Part shown: piece by piece, positions 7,299 through 16,858 of the stretch
How positions within the stretch are numbered: position 1 is the first letter of the stretch
How the letters are laid out: each line of letters begins with the position of its first letter
From: Paenisporosarcina quisquiliarum
GTDB lineage: Bacteria; Bacillota; Bacilli; Bacillales_A; Planococcaceae
DNA length: 64,000 nucleotides
NCBI RefSeq assembly: GCF_027563315.1
Contig: NZ_JAMKBJ010000003.1
Span: forward strand, 124,001 to 188,000
Reading direction: 5' to 3'
Notes under the pieces: model-generated
Database searches by the model: none
What the model was told of the DNA's origin: nothing
What the model saw: the letters and a program-made list of their open reading frames with translations, nothing else
Made by a program: the position numbers and the translations under genes

Positions 7299-10200
7299 TT
7301 ATGATCTAGGTGCTTTTGCACTTTTACGTGTTTGACGATCAAAAAGACTATAAATAACCGGGATGACATATAACGTCAGCAAGGTAGAACTAATTAGACC
7401 ACCGATTACGACAATCCCCATAGGTTGATTAATCTCAGTACCCTCACCAATTCCTATAGCGAGTGGTAACAAGCCAAGTATTGTTGTTAAGGCAGTCATC
7501 AATATAGGTCTTACGCGATCACGTGTAGATGAAACAATTGAATCGTAGGAATTGTACCCTTCTTCTTTTCGTTGATTAATAAAATCTACCAGCATAATCC
7601 CATTATTAACGACTATGCCTACAAGTACCAATAACCCAATTACTGCTGTAATACTGACAGGTGTTTGAGTGATAAACAACCCGAGTGCTACACCAATAAT
7701 CATGAGTGGTACTGAAAACATAATGACAAAAGGATATTTGAACGATTCAAACTGTGCAGCCATCACAATATAAACAAGCACAATTGCAAGTACAACTGCT
7801 AGCAACATATCATTGATGGCACTTTCAAATAACTCCCGGTCTCCACCGAACTTGATTTCAACTTCTTCCGGTAACTTTAATTTTTCAATTGCCTCATCCA
7901 CTTGATCAGACATTTCCCCTAATGAATAAGAAGAATTATATTTCAATGAAAAGCTGACTGAATTTGCTTGGTCTACTCGACGAATGGATACCGGACCCTC
8001 GGCAATTTCAATTTCAGCAACTTCCTGCAATTCAATAAATTGGCCCGAAGGTGTTCGCAATTTCAGTTTTTTCAACTGTTCAATGCTACTACGGTATTTC
8101 TCGTCGTATTTTACGTATACACCATAAACATCATCATTTTCAGAAATAATTTGGGTAGCAAACGCCCCCCTTGTCACACTGTTCACTGTTTGTGCTATTT
8201 GTGCAGGAGCCAGTCCAAATTCGGTTGCTGCATCCTTTTTAACTGTCATTTGAATTTCATCTATTGTCTCTTCCAGATCATTTGTCATTTCTGTAATCGA
8301 ATCAAATTCACTTAAAGAATTCTGAATATCAGAGACTGCCTTCTCCAGACGTTTGTTATCCGAATCGGTAACGGTAAAAGATAATGAATTTGGTGTTGAA
8401 CCTGCAGCGGTTTGTAAATTAAAACTTACTTCCGCGTCATCACCAACATTTTTTAATACTTTTGGTTGTACTTCATCCACAAAATCAAAAACGGAACGTT
8501 CACGTTTATCTAATGGAATGAGTTTGACATAAATTTCTGCTCTGTTCGCTTCTGAAGTTCCTTGTGATTGACCTTGTTGAGTCCCTCCAACGAGACTTAC
8601 ATAAACATCCACTTCTTTTTCTTTGTTCAATTCGTTTTCAATCTTATCCACAACTGCTTGAGTTGCATCAACTGATGATCCATTTTCCAGTTCTACACTT
8701 ACACTTACAAATCCTTCATCAGTTGCGGGAAGGAACTCAGTCCCGACTTGGAACAATCCAAAGGCTGCAGCTCCAAGCATGACTGTTGTAATAATCATAA
8801 CGATTAATCGGTGTGCAAGAGCCCATTTAATCGAGCGTTCAAAATTGTTGTACGATTTTGAACGTCTACGTTTTGCTTCTGCGTCACCTCTTGGTTTTTT
8901 CAACATTTTACTCGCTAGCATTGGAATAACTGTTAGCGCAACTACTAATGAAGCAATAAGGCTGAAAGAAATGGTTAAGGCAAACTCTGTGAAAATCTGG
9001 CCTATTAAACCTGTAATAAAGATAACCGGAACGAACACGGCAACTGTTGTTAATGTTGAAGCAGTAATTGCTCCAGCTACTTCCTTTGTACCTTCGCTGG
9101 CAGCAGTTTTTGAATCTTTCCCCATCCCTAGATGGCGTTCAATATTTTCGATAACCACGATGGCATTATCAACCAACATCCCAATACCGAGTGCCAGTGC
9201 ACCAAGCGTCATAATGTTTAATGCGAAATCAGCAAAATACATCAAGACAAATGTAACGATAACCGAGTAAGGAATCGCGATACCAATGATGATTGGACTC
9301 TTAATTCCACGTAAAAACACAAAAAGTACAAGCATGGCGAAAAGCCCACCAAATGCGAGTGAAGACCCAATGTTGCCGATGGCTAACTTCACATAGTCAC
9401 CTTGGTCGAATAAAATATCCGCCTCTACCCCTTTATATTCTTCTTTCTTTAAAAGTTCATCTAAAGATTCTTTAAACGAAGTAGAAACATCTGCTGTATT
9501 GGCTCCTGATTCTTGCAGAACAGACATTAAAACTGCTGGTTCTTCATTTGCACGTGTTTCAGTTATTGTTTCTTGTTCTGCTAACGCAACCGTTGCCACA
9601 TCTGCAACCGTTATGTTTTTACCGTCCATCGGGTTGACGGTCACAACGAGATTCTTTATATCTTCTACAGTCGTCAACGTACTGACTATGCGAGTCGTTA
9701 ATTGCTTTCCGTCCTGAGTTTCAATTGGATCTCCAGGAAAAGAAACATTATTCGCTTGAATCAATTGCACAATATCAGATTGCGCCAAACCTTTTTCTTC
9801 AAGTTTTTGCTGATCCAGCAATATTTGTACTTCCTCTACTAACGCACCAGAAACATTGACACTCGCTACTCCATCTGTACGTCGTAACTCTTTTTCCAAC
9901 TGTTCTGCTATGACACGTACGTCTCCACCATTTTCAGGAGCACGTAGTGATAACTGAATGATTGGGAACTGTGCGGGGTCAAATTTCAAAAAGCGAGGCT
10001 TTTGAGATTCGTCTGGAACTGGTGTTTGATCGATACGCTGCATAATATCACTTTGGACATCATCAATATTGGTCGACCAATCAAATTGCATCAAAATAAA
10101 ATTGGCACCTTCCTGAGAAGAGGACTGCAACGTTTTAATGCCAGGCAAAGTTGATAGGCTTGTTTCAAGTGGTTTTGTCACTTTTTCGCTGACTTCTGTA

Positions 10201-10367
10201 GGGCTCGCCCCAGGATAACTTGTCACAACCACTCCAATCGGAGGATTCAGTTCCGGAATTAGCGTAACCGGTATTTTCAAGAACGATACAATACCTAATA
10301 TAATGACCAAAAACATGATGACTGTTGTAAAAACGGGACGCTTTATTGAAAAATCGCTTATTTTCAT
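7299..10367 (-). CDS. RND-family efflux permease (SwrC/AcrB-like)
   Basis: The 1022-residue protein has the full RND architecture: TM1 at 10-30, a large extracellular domain, TM2-6 from about residue 335, a second loop, and TM8-12 after about residue 855. The proton-relay motif GMLVDNAIVVIENIERH lies near residue 395. It is the family's usual length. No membrane-fusion or outer-membrane gene accompanies it, as expected in a Gram-positive such as B. subtilis SwrC (YerP), which confers surfactin and lipophilic-drug tolerance. Substrate here is not known. An upstream 410-bp intergenic region includes a set of 21-bp repeats. Confidence 0.9.
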   Translation of the reverse strand: MKISDFSIKRPVFTTVIMFLVIILGIVSFLKIPVTLIPELNPPIGVVVTSYPGASPTEVSEKVTKPLETSLSTLPGIKTLQSSSQEGANFILMQFDWSTNIDDVQSDIMQRIDQTPVPDESQKPRFLKFDPAQFPIIQLSLRAPENGGDVRVIAEQLEKELRRTDGVASVNVSGALVEEVQILLDQQKLEEKGLAQSDIVQLIQANNVSFPGDPIETQDGKQLTTRIVSTLTTVEDIKNLVVTVNPMDGKNITVADVATVALAEQETITETRANEEPAVLMSVLQESGANTADVSTSFKESLDELLKKEEYKGVEADILFDQGDYVKLAIGNIGSSLAFGGLFAMLVLFVFLRGIKSPIIIGIAIPYSVIVTFVLMYFADFALNIMTLGALALGIGMLVDNAIVVIENIERHLGMGKDSKTAASEGTKEVAGAITASTLTTVAVFVPVIFITGLIGQIFTEFALTISFSLIASLVVALTVIPMLASKMLKKPRGDAEAKRRRSKSYNNFERSIKWALAHRLIVMIITTVMLGAAAFGLFQVGTEFLPATDEGFVSVSVELENGSSVDATQAVVDKIENELNKEKEVDVYVSLVGGTQQGQSQGTSEANRAEIYVKLIPLDKRERSVFDFVDEVQPKVLKNVGDDAEVSFNLQTAAGSTPNSLSFTVTDSDNKRLEKAVSDIQNSLSEFDSITEMTNDLEETIDEIQMTVKKDAATEFGLAPAQIAQTVNSVTRGAFATQIISENDDVYGVYVKYDEKYRSSIEQLKKLKLRTPSGQFIELQEVAEIEIAEGPVSIRRVDQANSVSFSLKYNSSYSLGEMSDQVDEAIEKLKLPEEVEIKFGGDRELFESAINDMLLAVVLAIVLVYIVMAAQFESFKYPFVIMFSVPLMIIGVALGLFITQTPVSITAVIGLLVLVGIVVNNGIMLVDFINQRKEEGYNSYDSIVSSTRDRVRPILMTALTTILGLLPLAIGIGEGTEINQPMGIVVIGGLISSTLLTLYVIPVIYSLFDRQTRKSAKAPRS

Positions 10368-10595
10368 CTAGTGAATTCCTTTCCTGCCAAAACTTCTCTC
10401 TCTATCATATTCGTTACACTCACTTACTTCAAATGTGAATATAGCGAAACTTTATTCCGACACAGGATTGACAATAATTCTATTGTAATTCACTTTTTCA
10501 GCATTTCCCCCTCACTCGAGAAGACTTAATTTAATTAGAGAGCGTTTTTTACGTAGTCAATTGCCGTTTAGAGGACTAAGCCGACTCTTGGTTGT

Positions 10596-10679
10596 AAAAA
10601 TCGACGTTGACGTAGGAATTATTGGCGTTCACGTAGGAAAAATCGACGTCCACGTAGGAATAATTGGCTCTCACGTTGT
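10596..10679. repeat. Four tandem 21-bp imperfect repeats, locus 1
   Basis: Four contiguous 21-base units start at 10596, 10617, 10638 and 10659. Units 1 and 3 begin AAAAATCGACGT and units 2 and 4 AATWATTGGC; most end in CACGTAGG or GACGTAGG. The alternation gives a 42-bp higher period. Since 21 is divisible by three, the array encodes a heptad pattern on the plus strand (xIDVxVG/IIGVHVG) and on the minus strand (SYVDVDF/SYVNANN). The 410-bp gap 10368-10777 otherwise holds only the upstream region of the RND gene and the prfC terminator. There is no obvious ribosome site in front of either frame. Confidence 0.8.
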
Positions 10680-10742
10680 AATCGCAGTATAAGCGTAACC
10701 GTTATGCGAGGGAAATCTATCTTCCATTTGCTCCATATGAGC

Positions 10743-10771
10743 AAAATAAAAAACCTGTCGAATGACAGGTT
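10743..10771 (-). terminator. Terminator of prfC
   Basis: Stem AACCTGTC/GACAGGTT with a 4-base loop, followed on the minus strand by T6, just past the prfC stop. Confidence 0.88.
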
Positions 10772-10777
10772 CCTTAC

Positions 10778-12352
10778 TTATAACAAACTAAATAGCTCGA
10801 TATTTTCATTTTTATCTTGGAACCAGCGCATTGCAAAATCGTTTTCGAACAAGAACACATAACGATCGTAGCGGTCACGAACGAGCATGCTTCTTGGACT
10901 AGACATAGATTCCTTCACTTCACTTTCGTTTTGAATCCAACGTGCAATTTTGTTTCCAATGGATTCCATACGAACTTCAACGTTGTATTCATTTTTCATG
11001 CGGTGTTCAAACACTTCAAATTGAAGCTGACCAACTGCTCCAAGAATGACATCTTCCGTATGAAGTGTTTTGTAGTACTGGATTGCGCCTTCTTGTACCA
11101 ACTGCATGATCCCTTTATGGAAATGCTTAGATTTCATTACGTTTTTGGCTGTAACACGAACAAATAACTCTGGTGTGAACTGTGGAAGTTTCTCATAATT
11201 AAAGGTCTTTTTTCCTCCGACTATGGTATCACCAATTTGATAGCTACCCGTATCGTGCAAGCCGATAATATCCCCTGCTACAGCTACATCTACTGTTTCA
11301 CGATCGTCTGCCAAGAACTGAGTCGATTGCGTCAGTTTAAACGTTTTACCCGTACGTGATAACGTTACCGTCATACCTCGCTCGAATTTACCGGAAACGA
11401 TACGCACAAAGGCAATACGGTCACGGTGAGCAGGATTCATATTGGCTTGAATCTTGAAAATGAAACCTGAGAATTCTTCAGATACTGGATTAATCACTTC
11501 TTCTGCATCCGTTTTTCGAGGCTGCGGAGTTGGAGCGAATTGTAAGTAAGTTTCAAGGAATGTCTGCACACCGAAATTCGTTAGAGCACTGCCAAAGAAT
11601 ACTGGTGTCATTTTTCCGTTTTTTAATTTTTCAAGATCAAAGTCATTACCCGCTTCATTCAATAACATGATATCTTCTAAAGCTTGTTTGTAATACGAAG
11701 TTTGCTTCATCGAATGATCGACAGCCAATTCACCTTCTTCATCCAAAGGCAAAAAGCGTTCCTTCTCATCTGTACGGAATTGTTCAACACGATTGTTAAA
11801 ACGGTCATAAATTCCTAAGAACTCTTTCCCCATACCAATCGGCCAGTTCATCGCATACGATTCAATTCCCAATACTTCTTCAAGTTCTTCCATTAACTCT
11901 AGTGGTTCTTTACCTTGACGATCCAATTTGTTAATGAACGTGAAAATTGGAATCCCGCGCAAGCGACAAACTTTAAATAATTTAATGGTCTGAGCTTCGA
12001 TACCTTTTGCAGCATCGACAATCATAACTGCACTATCTACAGCCATCAATGTACGGTATGTGTCTTCACTGAAATCTTGGTGACCAGGCGTATCCAAAAT
12101 ATTGATGCGGCAATCGTCGTAATCGAATTGCATAACGGATGAAGTAACAGAAATTCCACGTTGTTTTTCGATTTCCATCCAGTCGGATGTAGCAAATTTT
12201 CCGGTTTTCTTCGCTTTTACTGTACCTGCATCACGAATGGCTCCACCAAAAAATAACAGTTTCTCTGTCATTGTAGTTTTACCTGCATCGGGATGCGAAA
12301 TAATCGCGAAAGTTCTTCTTGCTTGTATTTGGTCTTGAACTTGTTTAGTCAT
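10778..12352 (-). CDS. prfC: Peptide chain release factor 3
   Basis: This 524-residue GTPase recycles RF1/RF2 from the ribosome after peptide release. The G-domain motifs are visible: SHPDAGKTT (P-loop), DTPGHQDF and NKLD. The switch region has QRGISVTSS. Length and the C-terminal domain (RHKG-like segment near KSKHFHKG) fit RF3 rather than EF-G. AAGGAG lies 11 bases before the ATG. It appears to be a single-gene transcript with its own terminator. prfC is absent from B. subtilis but common in other Bacillales, a minor taxonomic clue. Confidence 0.95.
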   Translation of the reverse strand: MTKQVQDQIQARRTFAIISHPDAGKTTMTEKLLFFGGAIRDAGTVKAKKTGKFATSDWMEIEKQRGISVTSSVMQFDYDDCRINILDTPGHQDFSEDTYRTLMAVDSAVMIVDAAKGIEAQTIKLFKVCRLRGIPIFTFINKLDRQGKEPLELMEELEEVLGIESYAMNWPIGMGKEFLGIYDRFNNRVEQFRTDEKERFLPLDEEGELAVDHSMKQTSYYKQALEDIMLLNEAGNDFDLEKLKNGKMTPVFFGSALTNFGVQTFLETYLQFAPTPQPRKTDAEEVINPVSEEFSGFIFKIQANMNPAHRDRIAFVRIVSGKFERGMTVTLSRTGKTFKLTQSTQFLADDRETVDVAVAGDIIGLHDTGSYQIGDTIVGGKKTFNYEKLPQFTPELFVRVTAKNVMKSKHFHKGIMQLVQEGAIQYYKTLHTEDVILGAVGQLQFEVFEHRMKNEYNVEVRMESIGNKIARWIQNESEVKESMSSPRSMLVRDRYDRYVFLFENDFAMRWFQDKNENIELFSLL

Positions 12353-12428
12353 TATTAAGTATTCTCCTTCTTTTTTTCCTCTATCATCATATGGAGTTTT
12401 TCAAAAAATTACAAGTGAACAAAAAGTC

Positions 12429-12463
12429 GAAAGAACCGATCGGCAAATGTGATCGGTTCTTTG
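12429..12463 (-). terminator. Terminator of murE
   Basis: Stem AAGAACCGATC/GATCGGTTCTT with a 9-base loop, 45 bases beyond the murE stop; the minus-strand tail is moderately T-rich. Confidence 0.75.
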
Positions 12464-12506
12464 TTGCGGTTTCCAGAATTAATCGTCAACGTTCTTATTC
12501 TGCTAA

Positions 12507-13991
12507 TCAAGAACGAGAAGGAGAATCCTGGAATTTCAATTTACCGGCCGCCAATGCGATATCTCCATCGCTATGTGGAAACTTAGTTCGGCCAATAATT
12601 TGATAATCTTCATGTCCCTTGCCTGCAAATATGATGATATCACCCGGTTCAGCAACTTCTATCGCATGCTTAACGGCCAATTCACGGTCACCAATACAAG
12701 CATAATTTTTGTGTAACATTCCTTTTTCTAAATCAGCAAGGATTGAGTCATATGGTTCATCGCGTGGATCGTCTGTTGTTAATATTACATAATCTGCTAC
12801 CGAAGCCTTCTCTGCCATTGATGGGCGTTTTGAACGATCTCGGTTGCCACCCGTTCCGACTAAAAAGATCACACGGTTTGTCTTATACGGTAGAACTGAA
12901 GAAATCGCTTTTTCGATTGCGTCCGGTGTATGTGCATAATCAATAAAGATAGATATTGGCAACTCACTATCCAGCTTTTCCATTCTTCCTTTAACTGGAG
13001 AAATTTTTTCAAGCTGTTCAATGATTTGTGGTATCGTATATCCCTGTGTATATAAAGCAGCTGTTGCAGCTAAAGCATTATATACATTGAATTCACCTAT
13101 CAAATTCATTCGAACCGGGAAAACTCCTTCAGGTGTCTTCATCTCAAACGTTGTACAATTCGACTGTAGCTGAATATTGTTTCCTTTGAAATGTGCATCC
13201 GTCTTAATGGCATATGACCAGACGGGATAACCGGTCATTTCTTTAAGTCGATTTGACCATTCATCATCCGCATTCACTATGGCATGTTTTGAGCGTTGTA
13301 AGTCCTGTCCTAATTGAGAGAACAGCAGACCTTTCGCTTGCCCGTACTGTTCCATCGTTCCATGGAAATCCAAGTGATCATGCGTCAAGTTTGTAAAAAT
13401 GGCGATATCGAAGTCGACGCCAGTTAAACGCCCCAATACCAATCCGTGAGATGAGACTTCCATAATCATCGTCTTACATCCTTCACTTTTAGCACGATTG
13501 ATCATTAACTGTGTGCTTAACGCATCACTTGTCGTATTTGCAGAATCATACAATACTCCATTTAAGTTAAAACCAATCGTTCCCGTCAAGGCGGATTTCA
13601 CAGCGAGACCTTCAAGCATATTCTGGATGATGCCACTGACACTCGTTTTACCATTTGTGCCAGTTACACCGATCATCGTCATATCCTTGGAAGGATAGCC
13701 ATAAAACTTGGCTGCTAATAACCCTACTGCTCGTGTTGTGTCGTCAACGACAACACATGCGACACGTGAGTAGTCCAATTCCAGTTGTTTTTCAGATACA
13801 ATTATTTTTGCCCCGCTTTCAATTGCTTGCAAGGCGTAATCATGTCCATCTACGGTATATCCCTTAATGCAAATAAAAACACTTTCTGGTTGAACACTAC
13901 GTGAATCAACCGCTATGTCAAACACTTCAGTGGGAAGTGAACCGTGAATTTCTTTAACCGGCAAGCAACTGATTAAGTCAATTGACTGCAT
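12507..13991 (-). CDS. murE: UDP-MurNAc-tripeptide synthetase (MurE family)
   Basis: The 494-residue Mur ligase adds the third amino acid of the peptidoglycan stem peptide in the cytoplasm. Visible are the ATP loop GTNGKTS (111-117), the carbamylated-lysine segment GQAKGLLF (K220), NLTHDHLDFHG, and the C-terminal DDPRDEP (407-413) and AGKGHEDYQ. The diaminopimelate type normally reads DNPR; here it is DDPR, which keeps the Arg, so the third residue (DAP, Lys or other) cannot be assigned. The gene lies away from any division/cell-wall cluster and follows an M42 peptidase by 11 bases, so it may be a second, paralogous MurE. Confidence 0.88.
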   Translation of the reverse strand: MQSIDLISCLPVKEIHGSLPTEVFDIAVDSRSVQPESVFICIKGYTVDGHDYALQAIESGAKIIVSEKQLELDYSRVACVVVDDTTRAVGLLAAKFYGYPSKDMTMIGVTGTNGKTSVSGIIQNMLEGLAVKSALTGTIGFNLNGVLYDSANTTSDALSTQLMINRAKSEGCKTMIMEVSSHGLVLGRLTGVDFDIAIFTNLTHDHLDFHGTMEQYGQAKGLLFSQLGQDLQRSKHAIVNADDEWSNRLKEMTGYPVWSYAIKTDAHFKGNNIQLQSNCTTFEMKTPEGVFPVRMNLIGEFNVYNALAATAALYTQGYTIPQIIEQLEKISPVKGRMEKLDSELPISIFIDYAHTPDAIEKAISSVLPYKTNRVIFLVGTGGNRDRSKRPSMAEKASVADYVILTTDDPRDEPYDSILADLEKGMLHKNYACIGDRELAVKHAIEVAEPGDIIIFAGKGHEDYQIIGRTKFPHSDGDIALAAGKLKFQDSPSRS

Positions 13992-14002
13992 TTGCTTTCC
14001 TC

Positions 14003-15058
14003 CTATTCTGTCTCCATTGGAGAGAGCACATATGCTTCTAGCAGTGCTGCAGTATGTTTCAATGAATCAATATGTGTTCGTTCATATGCATGGGATGCTT
14101 CAATCCCTGGTCCGAATAAAGCATGCTTCACGTCGAATCCTGCACGGATTGCAGCAGATGCGTCAGAACCGTAATACGGGTAAATATCTAGCTTATACTC
14201 GATGCCTTGCTGTTTAGCCAAATCAACTAAATGACGCGTGAGATCGTAATGGTAAGGTCCTGATGAATCTTTCGCACAAATAGAAACCGTATACTCATCG
14301 GATGTTTGCCCATCGCCTATTGCGCCCATATCGACAGCAATGTATTCCACAACTTCTGCTGGAATATTCGAATTACCACCATAGCCAATCTCTTCATTGT
14401 TCGAAATATAGAAATGAGTGGTATTGGGAAGTTTCAAATCATTTTCTTTTATTGAAGCTATCAATTGTAACAACAAAGCTGTACTAGCTTTATCGTCCAA
14501 GTGACGTGATTTGATAAAGCCCGAATCTGTTTGCTCAAATCTAGGATCAAACGAAACAAAGTCACCCACTTCAATACCCAGTGCTCTAGTTTCATCAGCA
14601 TTTGTCACTTTTTCATCTAACCGAACTTCGATATTCTCAACGCTGCGTTCAGCAGAGCCTGCATTTTTGTATACATGAACTGTCGTTTGATGCATCAGAA
14701 TCGTTCCACGGACTCTTTTACCAGAGGCTGTATGTATATGACAGTATTCGCCTTCTACAGCATTCCAATTAAACCCACCGATCATCGATAGTTTAAGTCG
14801 TCCACTTCCTTTGATTTCTTTTACCATCGCACCGAGGGTATCAGTATGTGCTGTTAACAATCTATGTTTAGAAGTATCTTTCCCCTCAATCGTAGCAATT
14901 AAAGCGCCTTTGTTTGATAATTGGTAAGTTACTTGCATGTCGTCCAATAATGAAGCCATAAATTTCATGATTTCTTTCGTATATCCCGAAGGACTTGGGA
15001 TTTCAACAAGCTTTTGTAGCAATTGAATTGTTTCTTTCTCTTTAAACACGCTAGACAT
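14003..15058 (-). CDS. M42-family metallo-aminopeptidase
   Basis: The 351-residue protein belongs to the M42 glutamyl/deblocking aminopeptidases that form large tetrahedral cytosolic complexes with two metal ions. Metal and catalytic residues are visible in order: TAHTDT (H71, D73), RHLDDKAS (Asp), NNEEIGYGG (Glu pair), VDMGAIG (Asp) and ASHAYERTH (His). Length fits YtoP/YsdC-like enzymes. It is the first gene of a likely two-gene transcript with murE. A role in recycling peptides is possible but not shown by the sequence. A GGGGGT-type ribosome site precedes the ATG. Confidence 0.88.
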   Translation of the reverse strand: MSSVFKEKETIQLLQKLVEIPSPSGYTKEIMKFMASLLDDMQVTYQLSNKGALIATIEGKDTSKHRLLTAHTDTLGAMVKEIKGSGRLKLSMIGGFNWNAVEGEYCHIHTASGKRVRGTILMHQTTVHVYKNAGSAERSVENIEVRLDEKVTNADETRALGIEVGDFVSFDPRFEQTDSGFIKSRHLDDKASTALLLQLIASIKENDLKLPNTTHFYISNNEEIGYGGNSNIPAEVVEYIAVDMGAIGDGQTSDEYTVSICAKDSSGPYHYDLTRHLVDLAKQQGIEYKLDIYPYYGSDASAAIRAGFDVKHALFGPGIEASHAYERTHIDSLKHTAALLEAYVLSPMETE

Positions 15059-15161
15059 GATTAACCCCCTGTATGATAAATATCATATCAAAATTCAGCA
15101 TGTTCGCACACCGCCAAATCATGTATGATATAGGAATAACTCTTGATTATCGAGGTGAAGA

Positions 15162-16760
15162 ATGGACAAATTATTAATCCTGACAAAACGTAATCGTTTG
15201 TTTATTAATTTATTTGCAATCGGATTACTTTTACATACATTATCAAGTCTGTTTATCCCTTTTCAATATACAACTTCCATTCCATTTTTCGCTATATTTT
15301 ACTGCATTCTATTATATACATTCCAAAGAATGAACATAAATAATCACGTCTTGCAGTTCCTAATATTAGGTGGTATGAATGGATATGTTCTCTATCTAAA
15401 TTTAGATACACCGTATTACATACATATTTTACTATTTGTTTATCCACTATTCATCGCTTCATTATACCATTCAATCATTTCAAGTTTAATTCTTTTAATG
15501 ATTACTGGACTGGAAGTCATTTATATTTTTCAAAAGCACTTTAAAAATTTCCAAAACACCATTGAATTCGGTGATTTATATGTTTTCCTGATATTGTTGA
15601 TTTTAATGAGTTTGACAGCAGTTGTCCATTCACTCTTTATGCGGAACACATGGGAACGCGTAGAAGAACAACAAGCGACACTGGAACGAGCCCTGGATTC
15701 AAAAGAAGGCTATTTACATATGTTCTTTGAGAATGCAAAGGATGGAATAGCCGTATTCGATTTAGATGCTCGAATCATTGCACTAAATCCAGCATTTGAA
15801 TTGCTATACGGATGGAGTCGGGAGGAATGCATCGGTAATCGAATTCCGCTTGTCCCTCCTGAGAATGTTGCTGCAGCGAACGAAAGAATCGAAAAAGTTT
15901 TAAAAGGAGAAAGTTTTTACTCGTTTGAAACGAGAGATATGAAAAAAGATGGAACCTTCTTTGATGCGCAATTGACGTTGAGTCCTATTTATGACAAGAG
16001 TGGAGATATGGTGGCCATGTCCGTTATCACGCGTGATATCTCTTATCGCAAAGAAGCCGAGAAACTTATTGTCCAGACTGAAAAGTTAAAACTGGCTGGA
16101 GAAATAGCCGCAGGTGTCGCCCACGAAATCCGTAATCCGATGACCGTGATTTCAGGTTTTATTCAAATGATGAATACGGATGATCAACACCCTTATCAGA
16201 CGTATACAAAATTAATTGAGTCTGAACTTGAGCGAATCAACTTGATTATTAGCGAGTTTTTGATTCTTGCAAAACCTCATGTAACGAAGGCAAAAGAATT
16301 TCATATAGAAAAGATTCTTCAAGACGTCGTTCTTCTCTTCAGTCCGGAGCTTAATTTAAGAAGCATATTGCTTAAAGAGTCCTGGAAAGCGCGTTATGCA
16401 ATTGTTGTTGGTGAGCAAAATCAAATTAAACAAGTAATTATCAATATCGTAAAAAATGCAATAGAAGCCTTGAGCAATGGTGGTTCGCTTGAAATTTCTA
16501 CAGACTTAGAAACTCAAGGATTCGTGACGATTCATATACGTGATAACGGTGAAGGTATGACGCAGGAAGTTGTGAATCAAATATTTGAACCTTTCTTTAC
16601 GACTAAAACCACAGGAACTGGTCTTGGGATGATGATTTCTCAAAAAATCATTCAGGAACACGGTGGTAAGATATTGATCAATAGCCAACTTAATAAAGGT
16701 ACGGTTGTCTCCATATTGTTACCTTACACACAATCAGAAAAATCAGCGTCATCCAGTTAA
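15162..16760 (+). CDS. PAS-containing membrane sensor histidine kinase (sporulation-kinase-like)
   Basis: The 532-residue protein has about six transmembrane segments in residues 12-160, a PAS domain (about 185-300), a HisKA domain with phospho-acceptor H321 in VAHEIRNP, and an HATPase domain (N-box NIVKNAIEAL, G1 DNGEGM, G2 GTGLGMMISQ). The layout resembles KinB/KinC/KinD kinases that feed the Spo0F-Spo0A phosphorelay. No response regulator lies beside it, also typical of those orphans. The N-terminal sensor shows no recognised ligand site. GAGGTG precedes the ATG by 6 bases. A terminator overlaps the stop codon. Confidence 0.88.
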   Translation: MDKLLILTKRNRLFINLFAIGLLLHTLSSLFIPFQYTTSIPFFAIFYCILLYTFQRMNINNHVLQFLILGGMNGYVLYLNLDTPYYIHILLFVYPLFIASLYHSIISSLILLMITGLEVIYIFQKHFKNFQNTIEFGDLYVFLILLILMSLTAVVHSLFMRNTWERVEEQQATLERALDSKEGYLHMFFENAKDGIAVFDLDARIIALNPAFELLYGWSREECIGNRIPLVPPENVAAANERIEKVLKGESFYSFETRDMKKDGTFFDAQLTLSPIYDKSGDMVAMSVITRDISYRKEAEKLIVQTEKLKLAGEIAAGVAHEIRNPMTVISGFIQMMNTDDQHPYQTYTKLIESELERINLIISEFLILAKPHVTKAKEFHIEKILQDVVLLFSPELNLRSILLKESWKARYAIVVGEQNQIKQVIINIVKNAIEALSNGGSLEISTDLETQGFVTIHIRDNGEGMTQEVVNQIFEPFFTTKTTGTGLGMMISQKIIQEHGGKILINSQLNKGTVVSILLPYTQSEKSASSS

Positions 16761-16782
16761 ATGGATGACGCTGATTTTTTTT
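16739..16782 (+). terminator. Terminator of the histidine kinase gene
   Basis: A 15-bp stem (AATCAGCGTCATCCA/TGGATGACGCTGATT) around a 6-base loop is followed by T8. The stop codon lies in the loop region. Confidence 0.95.
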
Positions 16783-16858
16783 AGTTATATGTTTCTATAT
16801 CAGAAGCTACGAGCGAAACATCAAATAAATCATGAAGATCGTGTAATTTAAAAATCCT

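Noticed and set aside
10596-10679. CRISPR-like array
   Set aside because: Units are contiguous, have no spacers, and there are no cas genes. The same holds for the array at 42955.
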